A DNA stretch of 64,000 nt, from the NCBI GenBank assembly GCA_001544595.2, contig FCOH02000029.1, positions 1 to 64,000 on the forward strand. The letters run 5' to 3'. How positions within the stretch are numbered: position 1 is the stretch's first letter; every line of letters begins with the position of its first letter. Made by a program: the position numbers and the translations under genes. The stretch is from Caballeronia peredens. Its GTDB lineage: Bacteria; Pseudomonadota; Gammaproteobacteria; Burkholderiales; Burkholderiaceae. Positions 1 through 9,010 of the stretch are shown piece after piece. The notes beneath the pieces are model-generated. The model ran no database searches. It saw only the letters and a list, made by a program, of their open reading frames with translations, and had not been told where the DNA came from.

Positions 1-690
1 ATCTCGGGGACCGCTCTCCATGAACGCTCGCACGTACTCGTACTGACTGATTGCCTGTTGTTCGTTCAGCGACGTCTGTCCGATGCTCACAATGCGTGGC
101 CAGCGTCCTTCAAACTTCACTTCACCTTGTGCATCGAGGTCCACCAAAAGTACCGCGCGGAAAGTATTGATGTTGCTGTTGGCCGGAGTAATCCCCTGAG
201 ATACCGGCGTCAGACTGTCCCAGTCCATCTCTATGGGCTCACGCGTACCGACGAACATCCAGACCTTGCGACGGGTACGGTCGAAACGTACCAGTGCGTC
301 GGTGTAGCCAAAGAAATCTGTGATCAATATCGATATAAACCAGAGACCCATTGCAGCGGCAAGCAGTGACAAAAAAACATCAAATAATCCTACTCGTCCG
401 AACTCGGTGAAAGATACGACTTCCAAGTAAATGAAAGAAATAATAGCCATAGCTCCGAGCAGTGCTCCGAGTCCTACCATTCCTTTAAATGTGTTGACAC
501 CCTGTCCGATCTCCAATGTGGTGTCGTTAATGCGATAGGCCATAGCGTCACCGTTCGGCTTCACACCTGTTTCTGTCCGGACTGAACCTAGCGAACGCCA
601 CTTCCGCAAAGCCCTGTCCAACGGGCCATATGCACTCGCCTTGCGCATTCGCCGCGCCCATTTATTGTCTTTTGCACCGAGCGTATTCAC
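1..690 (-). CDS. DUF6708-like membrane protein, partial (T6SS-associated)
   Basis: An open frame runs from a GTG at 690 off the left edge, giving 230 codons. The start is supported by AAGGA eight bases upstream, which overlaps the stop codon of the preceding effector gene; ATG at 648 is the alternative. After a basic N-terminus of about 75 residues there are two hydrophobic segments (roughly residues 75-95 and 108-130), then a soluble part beginning RFDRTRRKVW, typical of the DUF6708 family found beside T6SS effectors in Burkholderia. Being last in the vgrG-DUF4123-effector unit and membrane-bound, it could be an immunity protein or an effector accessory; that is inference from position. Composition is more AT-rich than most of the window. 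The C-terminus is outside the window. Confidence 0.75.
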   Translation of the reverse strand, partial: MNTLGAKDNKWARRMRKASAYGPLDRALRKWRSLGSVRTETGVKPNGDAMAYRINDTTLEIGQGVNTFKGMVGLGALLGAMAIISFIYLEVVSFTEFGRVGLFDVFLSLLAAAMGLWFISILITDFFGYTDALVRFDRTRRKVWMFVGTREPIEMDWDSLTPVSQGITPANSNINTFRAVLLVDLDAQGEVKFEGRWPRIVSIGQTSLNEQQAISQYEYVRAFMESGPRD

Positions 691-701
691 GCATTCATTC
701 C

Positions 702-3700
702 TTACATAACGGGGACGAGATTAGGATCCGATAACGCGCTTCGGGTCACGTTCACGGGGTTGCCGGTACTTGGAATAACGAATTTTGGATCGGCGGGGTC
801 GGGCAGATATTGAAGATCAATAACGACGCTCGTGTATTGCCACGAATCAAGACGCAATATACCTCTGTATTGGTAAGCGCCCGACGCATTCTTACTGAGT
901 CGCGGCGCCTCTTCCCAAAAGAAGGTCAACGGCTTTTGCCTACCCGTTGGCATCGCTCGCATTTCCGGTATGTGAGGATCAGTCAAGTCACCGTTAAATG
1001 ACGTGGCCGGGTGTATTTCTTCGTTGAAAATTGTTTGACTTCCTGCATCTCCTTTTAACGAAACGGAGCAGCGGATTACGCTTAATACAGTCGCTCCTGG
1101 CAAAGTCAGAGTGAAGCACACTGCGTCAAAGCCACCCGAACCTGCATTGCCCAATACGCTCGGATTTCCAGACCACTCTGTTTCAAGGTTGTAAGCGTAA
1201 AGCGCATCACGGAGTCCACTCGACTCCTTGACAGCATCTGAATACTTGCTAGGCGCGGTTCCATAATAGCTTTGCGCTACCCAATCCTGCAGCGGCGCAC
1301 TTGTTGCAGCTGCTGCGTGATATGCGTAATAGCAGCCGACCCCGACGGCAATAACGCCCACAATGATCCAACCTCCGACCGGAATAATGGCCGCCGCCGC
1401 TCCAACCGGCGCAAGAAAAGACAAGGAACCGGTGAAAACTCCGGCAGCCGATCCTGCAGCAAAGGCACCACCAACTGAAGCAGCTGTCGCAATTGCGAAC
1501 GCTTTAGCAGAGGAGAGGTAAGCCCATGCAGCCCCATCATTTCCAACTGACTTCCGATCTCTGAATTTATAATACATCTGCAAACCTTCAGCAGCTGTAG
1601 AGACTGCGCCTAAGAGGCCACCCGCAAACGCCACACGCGCCGCGTTCTGCCAGAGAAAGCTCGTGATAAAACCCTTCTCGATAGCCATCGAGACCAACTC
1701 CGCCGATGCACCCAAAAGCATCAAGCCACCCGACACAAACGCGGCTTGGGTAGCGGCATGCGCAGCCGCCGATTCTCCCGGCGACGGGCTGGCGATCGCC
1801 ATGCTTGCACTCGTCATGTTCAGGCATGCCAGCACAAAGCCAACCCACGACAGCTTCGACTTCGAGAATTCGAGAATCTTCTCGAACTGATTGACCTTGT
1901 CAGGCGCCGGCAGCATCTTAGCCGCCCTTGCGATAGCCGCGGCTGACGTGCCCTCCACCGCTTCGGCCGGCACCCATATACCGACGGCGATTCTTCGAGC
2001 GACGGTCTGTTCCTCAACCACCTGCATGACACCTTCCGCGCTTGCGACGTAGGTTGTCTTGCTCGCCTGTCCGACCGCTTTCACCGTCTTCAACGGTGCA
2101 CTTTGCGGCGGACGCACGGCGCGGTACATCTTCAGCACGAGCTCGTTGACGTTCCTCACCACCAACGTTTGACCATCGAAGACAGTCGTGGTCGTTGCGG
2201 TAATGACCATCAGCAGGTAAATGCCGACCTTCTCAAACTCCGCCGGATGCACTTTCGCGAAACGTGCCAGTTGCGAGCCCGCCGCGAGCCCGATCACTCC
2301 CTGAGCCTCGCTTGCGGCGCGACCCGCCCGCCATCCCGCAAACTTCGCGTGAACATCAGACAGCTTCGCAGCCATCGCCTTCATCTTGGCAGCAATATTA
2401 GCCGCGTCCTCGTAGACACCGACCCCTCCCTTGACCGTGTCAGTCATCTTGTCCATGCGGCCAATGTCCGGCGGCCCCGAACCGAAGAGAATAGCCAACA
2501 ATCCAGGTGCGGAGCCTGAAAGCGATTTCCACAGTGGCTCAAGCGGATCCTTCGGATTCGCCAACATCCACTTATCCCAAAGATCGAGCTCTGGCTGCGT
2601 CTTGCCCGCGCCCAGCACGCAGTTCGCGTAGGCAATTTGCAGATCACACGCCGACTGATCGTCCTTGTCGTCGAAGTCTTTCCAGCGCGCGTCGTCTCGG
2701 TAGGCGCCATTCCATTTCGCTACATCGTCGGCGAGCACATCGATTCGCGCGTTATAGTCGTTCGTAACAGTCGTCTGCGCATTCAAATCGTCGTTGAGTT
2801 TCTTCGGATCGTAGCGCCCCCCAAACTTTTCAGTCCATAGGGAAGCGTTGCCTTGATCTTCGAAAGACTTTTTCAAGCCGAGAATCGTGTCGCCAACGAA
2901 GCGCTCGCGCGCATGCTGTTTTTGATAAGCGGCAAGCTCCCCCGTTTTCTGGTTCCGGAAACCATTCAGATCAGCCGTGATACCGATCGGATCGAACAGC
3001 GCAAATACTAGCCCCTTGCCTTCGGCCTTTTGCGAAATTTCCTTCATCTGGGCCTGAACGGCGGCGGCCTGATCGTGACGTGCATTAAGCGGAGAAAGTA
3101 AGGCGCCGCTGACCTTTTTCCATTCAGATGCTGCGTAGAAGTCCGCGATATAGCCAACGAGATTCGCCTGCTCGGGAGCAAACCCATGCTTGGGAAGCTT
3201 GGTGCCTTTCAGGGCGGCCTGAACGTCCAGCTTTTGCATTCGCGGCTCGGGCGCTCCTTCCAGATCGCCTAGCACCTTTGGGCTAAAGCGATACCGCGTG
3301 AATGCCATCCAGACGTGAGGGACAGATTTAGGCGATGCGATAGCGATCGTCTGAGCCGATATATTGTTGTGTTCCTTTTTCTTGCAGGAATCCTTCATGG
3401 GCTTGTCCATCGGCTTCGCGGGAACTTGCCGTGGATCGGTGTACACATTCATACACGCATCCGGTCCCACCTCATAGATCATCCATCGGCTTGCACGGGT
3501 GCCCTTTGTGGGATACAGAACATACACGAAGCCACGATCGAGTTGACGCAGAATGTACTTAGAACCCTTCAGTTTCTTATTCGTGACATTCTCGCCCAGC
3601 GATCCGGGCAGGACATCGGGGTCGGCATTCTTGTTCGAAGAAGTTGTAGCGCTCGACTTGTCTTTTGAAGTGTCTTTCGGCGCCACCGCCGTGTTCAATT

Positions 3701-3776
3701 TATCAACTGACAGCGCAGCAGCGTAACGTACAGGTAATATGGCCAAGCCTTCTTTTATGCAGTTCGGGCAACTCAT
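702..3776 (-). CDS. T6SS effector, BTH_I2691 / VasX-like membrane-acting toxin
   Basis: Protein of 1024 residues. The N-terminus has the CxxC plus GLAILPVRYA signature that marks the BTH_I2691 family, related to the N-terminal region of Vibrio VasX. A long polar middle follows. The C-terminal half has several hydrophobic stretches (around residues 515-535, 675-700, 710-735, 745-770 and a long one near 795-865), which suits a pore-forming or membrane-perturbing toxin rather than an enzyme; no catalytic motif was seen. The ATG overlaps the DUF4123 stop as ATGA (3773-3776). Together with vgrG and the DUF4123 adaptor this forms a VgrG-loaded effector unit, presumably delivered into target-cell membranes. 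Family assignment is firm; the pore-forming mode is inference from the membrane segments and VasX. Confidence 0.85.
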   Translation of the reverse strand: MSCPNCIKEGLAILPVRYAAALSVDKLNTAVAPKDTSKDKSSATTSSNKNADPDVLPGSLGENVTNKKLKGSKYILRQLDRGFVYVLYPTKGTRASRWMIYEVGPDACMNVYTDPRQVPAKPMDKPMKDSCKKKEHNNISAQTIAIASPKSVPHVWMAFTRYRFSPKVLGDLEGAPEPRMQKLDVQAALKGTKLPKHGFAPEQANLVGYIADFYAASEWKKVSGALLSPLNARHDQAAAVQAQMKEISQKAEGKGLVFALFDPIGITADLNGFRNQKTGELAAYQKQHARERFVGDTILGLKKSFEDQGNASLWTEKFGGRYDPKKLNDDLNAQTTVTNDYNARIDVLADDVAKWNGAYRDDARWKDFDDKDDQSACDLQIAYANCVLGAGKTQPELDLWDKWMLANPKDPLEPLWKSLSGSAPGLLAILFGSGPPDIGRMDKMTDTVKGGVGVYEDAANIAAKMKAMAAKLSDVHAKFAGWRAGRAASEAQGVIGLAAGSQLARFAKVHPAEFEKVGIYLLMVITATTTTVFDGQTLVVRNVNELVLKMYRAVRPPQSAPLKTVKAVGQASKTTYVASAEGVMQVVEEQTVARRIAVGIWVPAEAVEGTSAAAIARAAKMLPAPDKVNQFEKILEFSKSKLSWVGFVLACLNMTSASMAIASPSPGESAAAHAATQAAFVSGGLMLLGASAELVSMAIEKGFITSFLWQNAARVAFAGGLLGAVSTAAEGLQMYYKFRDRKSVGNDGAAWAYLSSAKAFAIATAASVGGAFAAGSAAGVFTGSLSFLAPVGAAAAIIPVGGWIIVGVIAVGVGCYYAYHAAAATSAPLQDWVAQSYYGTAPSKYSDAVKESSGLRDALYAYNLETEWSGNPSVLGNAGSGGFDAVCFTLTLPGATVLSVIRCSVSLKGDAGSQTIFNEEIHPATSFNGDLTDPHIPEMRAMPTGRQKPLTFFWEEAPRLSKNASGAYQYRGILRLDSWQYTSVVIDLQYLPDPADPKFVIPSTGNPVNVTRSALSDPNLVPVM

Positions 3777-4708
3777 TTCTGTCCTCGGGCTTCTTGCTCG
3801 TTCAATTCAATCGCTATTTCGTTCCAGGCACCCACGTCGAGACTGTTCGCCCAGCCAGCGAACGATTCGTTCTCGCGGCGCAGTTCGGAAATTTGGGTTT
3901 GGACTTTCGGATGCTCGTCGAAGCGTGAATGACAGCGGATTGCCAAAGTGGCGAAAGCGCTCAGGTCATCTGGATCTCTCCAGCCGTAGTGCTCTCGACA
4001 ACGAACAAACGCAGTGTCGATTTCATTGCTCCGGCGGGAGTGAGCGCCAACGTTGCGCAGTACGCTATTCACGACCTCGATAGACTCCACCTTTTCGCGC
4101 TGATCCCGAGTCATAAACCAGATCGGTGCCGGCGATTCAGGTTCGTTTTCTGGCGAAAGCGTGACGAGTTCTGCATCCACATTGAAGAAGGTCCACTGCC
4201 GCAACACCGGCAGGCCGCTAAAGAATTGCGACTCGCGCACATATCGGACGAGATGCGTCAGAACGCGCGGATCGTAAAAGCGGAACACCTGCAATTCACT
4301 GTCTTTGGGAGCGAGCACAGCCTTCTGACTCAAGGCTTGCGCCAAATACTGTATTTCGCCGAGATACGACAACCAGCCGCAAACGCTTCTCGCAGCGCCC
4401 GTTCCCCGCGTCCATTCGATAGCCTCGGTCATCGAGACAGAAGCGGAAAAGCGTATCAACTCTTGCGCAAAATCGACATCCGACGGCAGTTCAAGCAGGT
4501 ACGGCCATGCCGAACGAACGACCTTCGTCTCAGGAAGCGGCAACAGGTGAGTTTTTATCTCGGCGCGGGCTCTCCACTCTTCGAACGGGTCGCCCAACGC
4601 CGGATCAACAAAGATCGCAAGCGAACCCGGTTCAGCGAACTGCTGACTCAAGCGAGCAACGGTGGAAGCGGCCGACGAGAGCGCAAAGACATTTTCCGGA
4701 TTCGACAT
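3773..4708 (-). CDS. DUF4123-domain T6SS effector adaptor/chaperone
   Basis: Protein of 311 residues starting MSNPENVF. The ATG at 4708 shares one base with the vgrG stop (TGATG), so I prefer it to an upstream in-frame start at 4759 that lies inside vgrG. DUF4123 proteins (Tap/TEC family) load a cognate effector onto the VgrG spike before firing; the domain covers roughly residues 20-150, including an aspartate/glutamate-rich loop and a WPYLLEL segment. It sits exactly between vgrG and the effector gene, the classical position of such adaptors, and overlaps the effector start by four bases. It therefore most likely serves the VasX-like effector next to it. No signal peptide or membrane segment is visible, as expected for a cytoplasmic chaperone. 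Confidence 0.85.
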   Translation of the reverse strand: MSNPENVFALSSAASTVARLSQQFAEPGSLAIFVDPALGDPFEEWRARAEIKTHLLPLPETKVVRSAWPYLLELPSDVDFAQELIRFSASVSMTEAIEWTRGTGAARSVCGWLSYLGEIQYLAQALSQKAVLAPKDSELQVFRFYDPRVLTHLVRYVRESQFFSGLPVLRQWTFFNVDAELVTLSPENEPESPAPIWFMTRDQREKVESIEVVNSVLRNVGAHSRRSNEIDTAFVRCREHYGWRDPDDLSAFATLAIRCHSRFDEHPKVQTQISELRRENESFAGWANSLDVGAWNEIAIELNEQEARGQK

Positions 4709-7044
4709 CAGATAAACGCGCCTCCAGAAGCAGAGACGCGCTTTAGCGCGGTAATGCAACTGAGCACCTCGAACGACTGACCTTCCCCGGCAGCACTCGA
4801 TGGCCCCCCTTTTTGGACAGTGATCGAATTCAGCTTGATGTCGCCCGGACAGCTGAGTTCAATATTCCCTTCGGCCAGACGAATCTGTGCTCCAGCGCAT
4901 TTCAGAGTGAGCGTGCCCTTGGCGTCTATTTCCACGTTTCCGTCCGAGGCCAAGACTCTCACATTCTGCGAAGCCATCAGTTCGACACTTCCGGTCTGCG
5001 CCTGAATCTCATTTTTGCCCTGTGCGGCAATCAGCTTCATTCCGCCAGCGTTGGCGAACATCGACACGACCTGTCCCGCAGCGAATGTAATGTTCTCCAT
5101 GGCGCCCGCGTCGATATTCGAACCCGCAGTCAGCGTGACGTTCTTACCCGCGCTGTGTTGAATCGTGCCAGCCGTTGCCTGGGCAATGGCAACCGGCGCC
5201 GAGACAAGTACGGCGGGCGCTTGCAGATTCTTCAAGGTGCCGTCTTTGAGCGTTTCCTGGGACTGGAGGTCGGCGAGCTGTGCCTGCGCGGCCTTGACCA
5301 TTTCGCCAAGCACCTTCATTTGTGTCATTGCGTCGTCGAGCAGGGTCACAGCCTGTTGCATATCCAGCTGCTGACCTGATGCCTTCGCTTGGTCGTCCGC
5401 CGTCACGAACAGACCTTTTCCGCCTCTGATGGCACCATACCCCGATGTCCGAAGCTCGAATCCCTCACCTCTCTTTTCGAGATTGGAATTGACGAGGTGC
5501 CCCAGATTGAGTTGCGACTTGCCCGAGTGCTCGGTGCTGAGCTTGATGCCCTCCTCGCCCTCCCAGTCTTCCATCCTGAGCTTGTTATTGCTCTGCGTCC
5601 GAATAACGTTCCTCGACAGCCACCGACGATCGTTTGTGACGTGATCGACCGCCTGACTGTTGTGATGGAAGCCCCAGATTTCCGGCTTGTCCGGATCGCC
5701 GTCTCTAAACCCGATCACCACTTCGGTGTTATCTAGACCCGGAAAATGGAACCCGGTCTGCAGCTCTCCCGCGAACGGCTTGGCCAGTCGCAGCGGCACG
5801 CTCTCACCGCCCTTCGGCCACTCGTCGAAGTCCACGTCGAATCGAACCGTGTAATATCCGGCGGCCGTCAAATATGCATATTTGTATTTATCGGGGGACG
5901 TGACCCGGCCGCTCAGCGTACCCGCGATCTTCGGCCATTTCGATTCGTCGATCTTTAAGCGAAAGCGTCGATCCGCAGGAATCGCCTTGAACGTGTTGCT
6001 GTACGCCTCGTCTCGCGCGCCGTGGTGAGTAACCTCGATGGCCACCAGCCCGTCTTCCGCATCCGGCAAATCGGTGTCCGTACGGAACACGCGTCCGCAC
6101 CGAAGCTCCTGCACATTGCTTTGACCTTCGAATACCACCTGCCAGCAGATCGCTTCCTCGTGATAGAGTTGCGCCTTGCGCTGGGCTTCCGCCTGGTCCA
6201 GGTGTGCGGTCCCATAAACGTAAGGTGTGCCATACGTCGTCGGATCCTGTGGAGCGATGCTCTCCTCGGCCCTGAAGCGCTCCCAGGCTTGATCGGGGTT
6301 GTAATCCGCGACCAGAATCGATTGCGGCACGACCTGTGCGTGGTATTCGAGCTCGAACACCGACTCGATCGCTGCCTCCAGGCCAGCGTTTTCGCGATAG
6401 GGCACCGCGCGCGCGGGGTCATAAACATAATGATCGATGTCATCCGCGAAGACGATCCGGTCACCGTATTCCGCTTCTTCGATATACAGATAGATGCCCC
6501 ACTTCTGCATGAGCATCTGGAGATACGCCAAGTCATCCTCAGCGTACTGAAACCGGAACAGCGTCTGCGGGTATTGGCCGCGCAAACGGAAAATGTATTG
6601 ATGGGGTTTGAGCCCGTGACGCGCCAGGATCGCTTCCAGAACCTGCGGAATCGTCTGGTGCTGATAGATCTTTGTGGTCCGGATTCCCTGGAGTCGCGCC
6701 AAATGAGACTTCAGAACGACCCGGTAGCTCACGAAGTCGTTCGTTGTCTTCAACTTGGAAAACGACTGGATGAATCCGGAGAACTTCCGCTCCACGCCGT
6801 CATCCGAGGTGAATGAAAAGCTCGCGTCGCGGTTCAGGTAATCGCGGCGGGAAATGGCGCGCGGATGCGAAACCTGAATGGTGATGGCAACCGGCTCGCC
6901 CATCTTTTCGATCGCCTCATACGACGACACGGACAACAGCGATGCGCCTTCGGTGCCGGGCACCTCTAGATGGTTGGCCTGACGTCCGGTGACGGCGATT
7001 ACCCGGCCTACGGCGTGTTCCGCTCGGTCCAATACGCTGGACAT
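4708..7044 (-). CDS. vgrG: T6SS spike protein VgrG
   Basis: Protein of 778 residues from the ATG at 7044, chosen because GGAAGGAG lies nine bases upstream; an in-frame start at 7089 lacks such a site. The N-terminal two thirds carry the gp27/gp5-like VgrG core: the phage-tail-hub region with FRFQYAEDDLAYLQMLMQKW near residue 170, then the OB-fold region with FHFPGLDNTEVVIGFRDGDP near 440. The C-terminus (about residues 570-730) is the DUF2345 beta-helix needle with repeating polar/hydrophobic motifs. There is no extra enzymatic domain, so this is a structural trimeric spike that carries cargo through the DUF4123 adaptor encoded immediately downstream. First gene of a tightly overlapping four-gene unit. 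Confidence 0.95.
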   Translation of the reverse strand: MSSVLDRAEHAVGRVIAVTGRQANHLEVPGTEGASLLSVSSYEAIEKMGEPVAITIQVSHPRAISRRDYLNRDASFSFTSDDGVERKFSGFIQSFSKLKTTNDFVSYRVVLKSHLARLQGIRTTKIYQHQTIPQVLEAILARHGLKPHQYIFRLRGQYPQTLFRFQYAEDDLAYLQMLMQKWGIYLYIEEAEYGDRIVFADDIDHYVYDPARAVPYRENAGLEAAIESVFELEYHAQVVPQSILVADYNPDQAWERFRAEESIAPQDPTTYGTPYVYGTAHLDQAEAQRKAQLYHEEAICWQVVFEGQSNVQELRCGRVFRTDTDLPDAEDGLVAIEVTHHGARDEAYSNTFKAIPADRRFRLKIDESKWPKIAGTLSGRVTSPDKYKYAYLTAAGYYTVRFDVDFDEWPKGGESVPLRLAKPFAGELQTGFHFPGLDNTEVVIGFRDGDPDKPEIWGFHHNSQAVDHVTNDRRWLSRNVIRTQSNNKLRMEDWEGEEGIKLSTEHSGKSQLNLGHLVNSNLEKRGEGFELRTSGYGAIRGGKGLFVTADDQAKASGQQLDMQQAVTLLDDAMTQMKVLGEMVKAAQAQLADLQSQETLKDGTLKNLQAPAVLVSAPVAIAQATAGTIQHSAGKNVTLTAGSNIDAGAMENITFAAGQVVSMFANAGGMKLIAAQGKNEIQAQTGSVELMASQNVRVLASDGNVEIDAKGTLTLKCAGAQIRLAEGNIELSCPGDIKLNSITVQKGGPSSAAGEGQSFEVLSCITALKRVSASGGAFI

Positions 7045-7604
7045 GGATATCCACTCCTTCCTTTGCACTGCAATCGAAGCCTGCCCCAATGGCAGGCGGT
7101 GATCAGTTTCCAGCGCACCGCTATAAATAGGGACCAGAACTTATCGTATCTTTTTGGAATCCGATAGATGAATTTTCCTAAATCCATTGATAGCTTGCGC
7201 TTCACCAAAATTTGGCGATGCCCTGCCGGATTGTTTATGAACCTATCCCGTTCGTCTACGCGTAGAAGTTGACGGGGCGGCGCTTGAGCGAGAAGGATCC
7301 GTCACTGGGAACTTGATCACGACATCCGGGCTTCAGCGTTGTCTGCCTTGAAGCATGTATCGACGGTCTTCGGGCACGGGCACGCCTGTCTTTATTCGGT
7401 ACTTGTTGCCCGCGTAGAAGGCAGGCAATCCTCTAGGCACTCAAGTTCCGCACTTGCCAATCTTTTTCAATACGTGACAAACATCAGTCTTCAGTCATGC
7501 TATATATCTTTTTTTGACTTTCTCGAACTGACGAAATACCGGCGTGTGATCTCATCGCGCATGCCGCTGCTCGCGTGAGCATCGCCTCAAGATCAGAAAA
7601 CCTC
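7045..7604. other. Divergent intergenic region between the two T6SS blocks
   Basis: About 560 bases separate vgrG (leftward) from tssC (rightward). I see no convincing gene, and in particular no tssB, which normally precedes tssC. The DNA is AT-richer than its surroundings and must hold both promoters. The visible element is a perfect 12-base palindrome at 7255-7266. I looked for a sigma-54 element (GG-N10-GC) and found none that fits. Confidence 0.5.
7255..7266. promoter_or_regulatory. 12-bp perfect palindrome TCTACGCGTAGA
   Basis: Self-complementary TCTACGCGTAGA lies in the divergent region, about 210 bases upstream of vgrG and 340 upstream of tssC. It could be a dimeric regulator site or part of a promoter architecture. 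No second copy was noticed in the window, so the function is open. Confidence 0.3.
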
Positions 7605-9005
7605 ATGGTCCATACCCCGTCCGATGTTCGAATCGCCCACGTGGGCGCGAAATCCTTCAATGCGTCGAAGGTACCGCCGGCGTCGGACCTGCATCTCCCC
7701 ATTGCCCGAATCGATCGCAATCGCGTGGACTTCGAAATCGCGAGCGTCGACGAGCGGATCGGCCATCAGCTCGATGCGATCCTGCATCATCCTGACTTCC
7801 AGCGCCTCGAGGCCGCCTGGCGCGGATTGAAGTTTCTCGTCGATCAGACGGACTTTCGCAAGAATGTGCGCATCGAAGTGCTCGACGTAGCGAAGGAAAC
7901 ACTGCGGCAGGACTTCGAAGATGCGCCGGACATCGTCCAGAGCGGCCTCTTCAGGCACACGTACACCGAGGAATACGACACACCCGGCGGTGAGCCGATC
8001 GCGGCGCTCATCTCTGATTACGAATTCGATCGCAGCGCGCAAGACATGGCGCTCCTGCGTGAGATCTCGAAGGTATCGGCGGCCGCCCACATGCCGTTCA
8101 TCGGCGCGGTGTCGCCACAGTTTTTCGGCAAGGCGTCGATGGAAGAAGTCGTCGCCATTCGCGACTTGCGCGGCTATGTCGAGCGCGCCGAGTATCTGAG
8201 ATGGAACAGTCTGCGCAAGGCCGAAGACGCACGCTACCTCGGCCTGACGCTTCCGCGCTTTCTCGCTCGCCTGCCTTACGGACCCGACACGGCCCCGGTG
8301 CGGTCATTCAACTACACCGAAGCCGTAAAGGACGAGCAGCGCCACTCTCTCTGGGCCAACGCCTCGTTCGCGTTCGCCACGAATCTCGTGCGCAGCTTCA
8401 TCCGCAATGGCTGGTGCATTCAGATCCGCGGACCGCGCGCGGGCGGCATCGTCGAGGGACTGCCCACGCAACTGTACGATCTCGGCGCGGGCAACCTCGC
8501 CAAGATTCAGACCGAAGCGCTCGTCGCCGAGACGCGCGAATTCGAGTTCGCCCACCTCGGCCTGATCGCGTTATCGCACTATCAGAATCACGATCAAGCG
8601 TGCTTCTATTCCGCGCATTCCGTCCAGAGGCCGGAAGACTTCGATACCAAGGAAGCGAGTGCCAACAGCCGAGTCAATGCCCGGCTGCCGTACATCTTCC
8701 TGCTGTCGCGCATCGCGCATCACCTGAAGATGATCCAGCGCGAAAACATCGGCACGACCAAGGATCGGCGGTTGCTGGAGCTGGAACTGAACACCTGGGT
8801 CAAGACGTTGGTCACCGAAATGACCGCGCCTGGCGACGACCTCCAGGCCTCGCATCCGCTGCGAGAGGCCAATGTGGAAGTGGAGGATATCGAAGATAAC
8901 CCTGGCTTCTTCCGCATGAAACTCTTCATCGTGCCGCACTTCCAGATCGAAGGCATGGACATCAGCCTGGCACTCACATCACAGATGCCGAAGGCGAAGG
9001 CTTAA
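7605..9005 (+). CDS. tssC: T6SS contractile sheath large subunit TssC (VipB)
   Basis: Protein of 466 residues from the ATG at 7605; an in-frame GTG at 7575 would add ten residues and neither start has a good ribosome site. Family hallmarks are all present: HHPDFQRLEAAWRGLKFLVD near the N-terminus, GGEPIAALISDYEF, the ISKVSAAAHMPFIGAVSP block, DARYLGLTLPRFLARLPYG, and the C-terminal PGFFRMKLFIVPHFQIEGM region with SLALTSQMP at the end. TssC forms the sheath with TssB, its obligate partner, around the Hcp tube and is disassembled by ClpV. No tssB is found here, so the partner must come from elsewhere in the genome or the locus is non-functional. Length is normal for the family. Confidence 0.93.
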   Translation: MVHTPSDVRIAHVGAKSFNASKVPPASDLHLPIARIDRNRVDFEIASVDERIGHQLDAILHHPDFQRLEAAWRGLKFLVDQTDFRKNVRIEVLDVAKETLRQDFEDAPDIVQSGLFRHTYTEEYDTPGGEPIAALISDYEFDRSAQDMALLREISKVSAAAHMPFIGAVSPQFFGKASMEEVVAIRDLRGYVERAEYLRWNSLRKAEDARYLGLTLPRFLARLPYGPDTAPVRSFNYTEAVKDEQRHSLWANASFAFATNLVRSFIRNGWCIQIRGPRAGGIVEGLPTQLYDLGAGNLAKIQTEALVAETREFEFAHLGLIALSHYQNHDQACFYSAHSVQRPEDFDTKEASANSRVNARLPYIFLLSRIAHHLKMIQRENIGTTKDRRLLELELNTWVKTLVTEMTAPGDDLQASHPLREANVEVEDIEDNPGFFRMKLFIVPHFQIEGMDISLALTSQMPKAKA

Positions 9006-9010
9006 CCGAC

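Noticed and set aside
3929..4780. A 283-codon plus-strand frame opposite the DUF4123 gene
   Set aside because: Antisense shadow of a recognised family gene; no ribosome site and no domain.
7339..7578. A 79-codon plus-strand frame before tssC as a tssB remnant
   Set aside because: The translation shows no TssB motif and there is no ribosome site; it is not in the tssC frame.
7045..7604. A sigma-54 promoter in the T6SS divergent region
   Set aside because: No GG-N10-GC element with adequate flanking bases; the nearest candidate has 12 bases between GG and GC.
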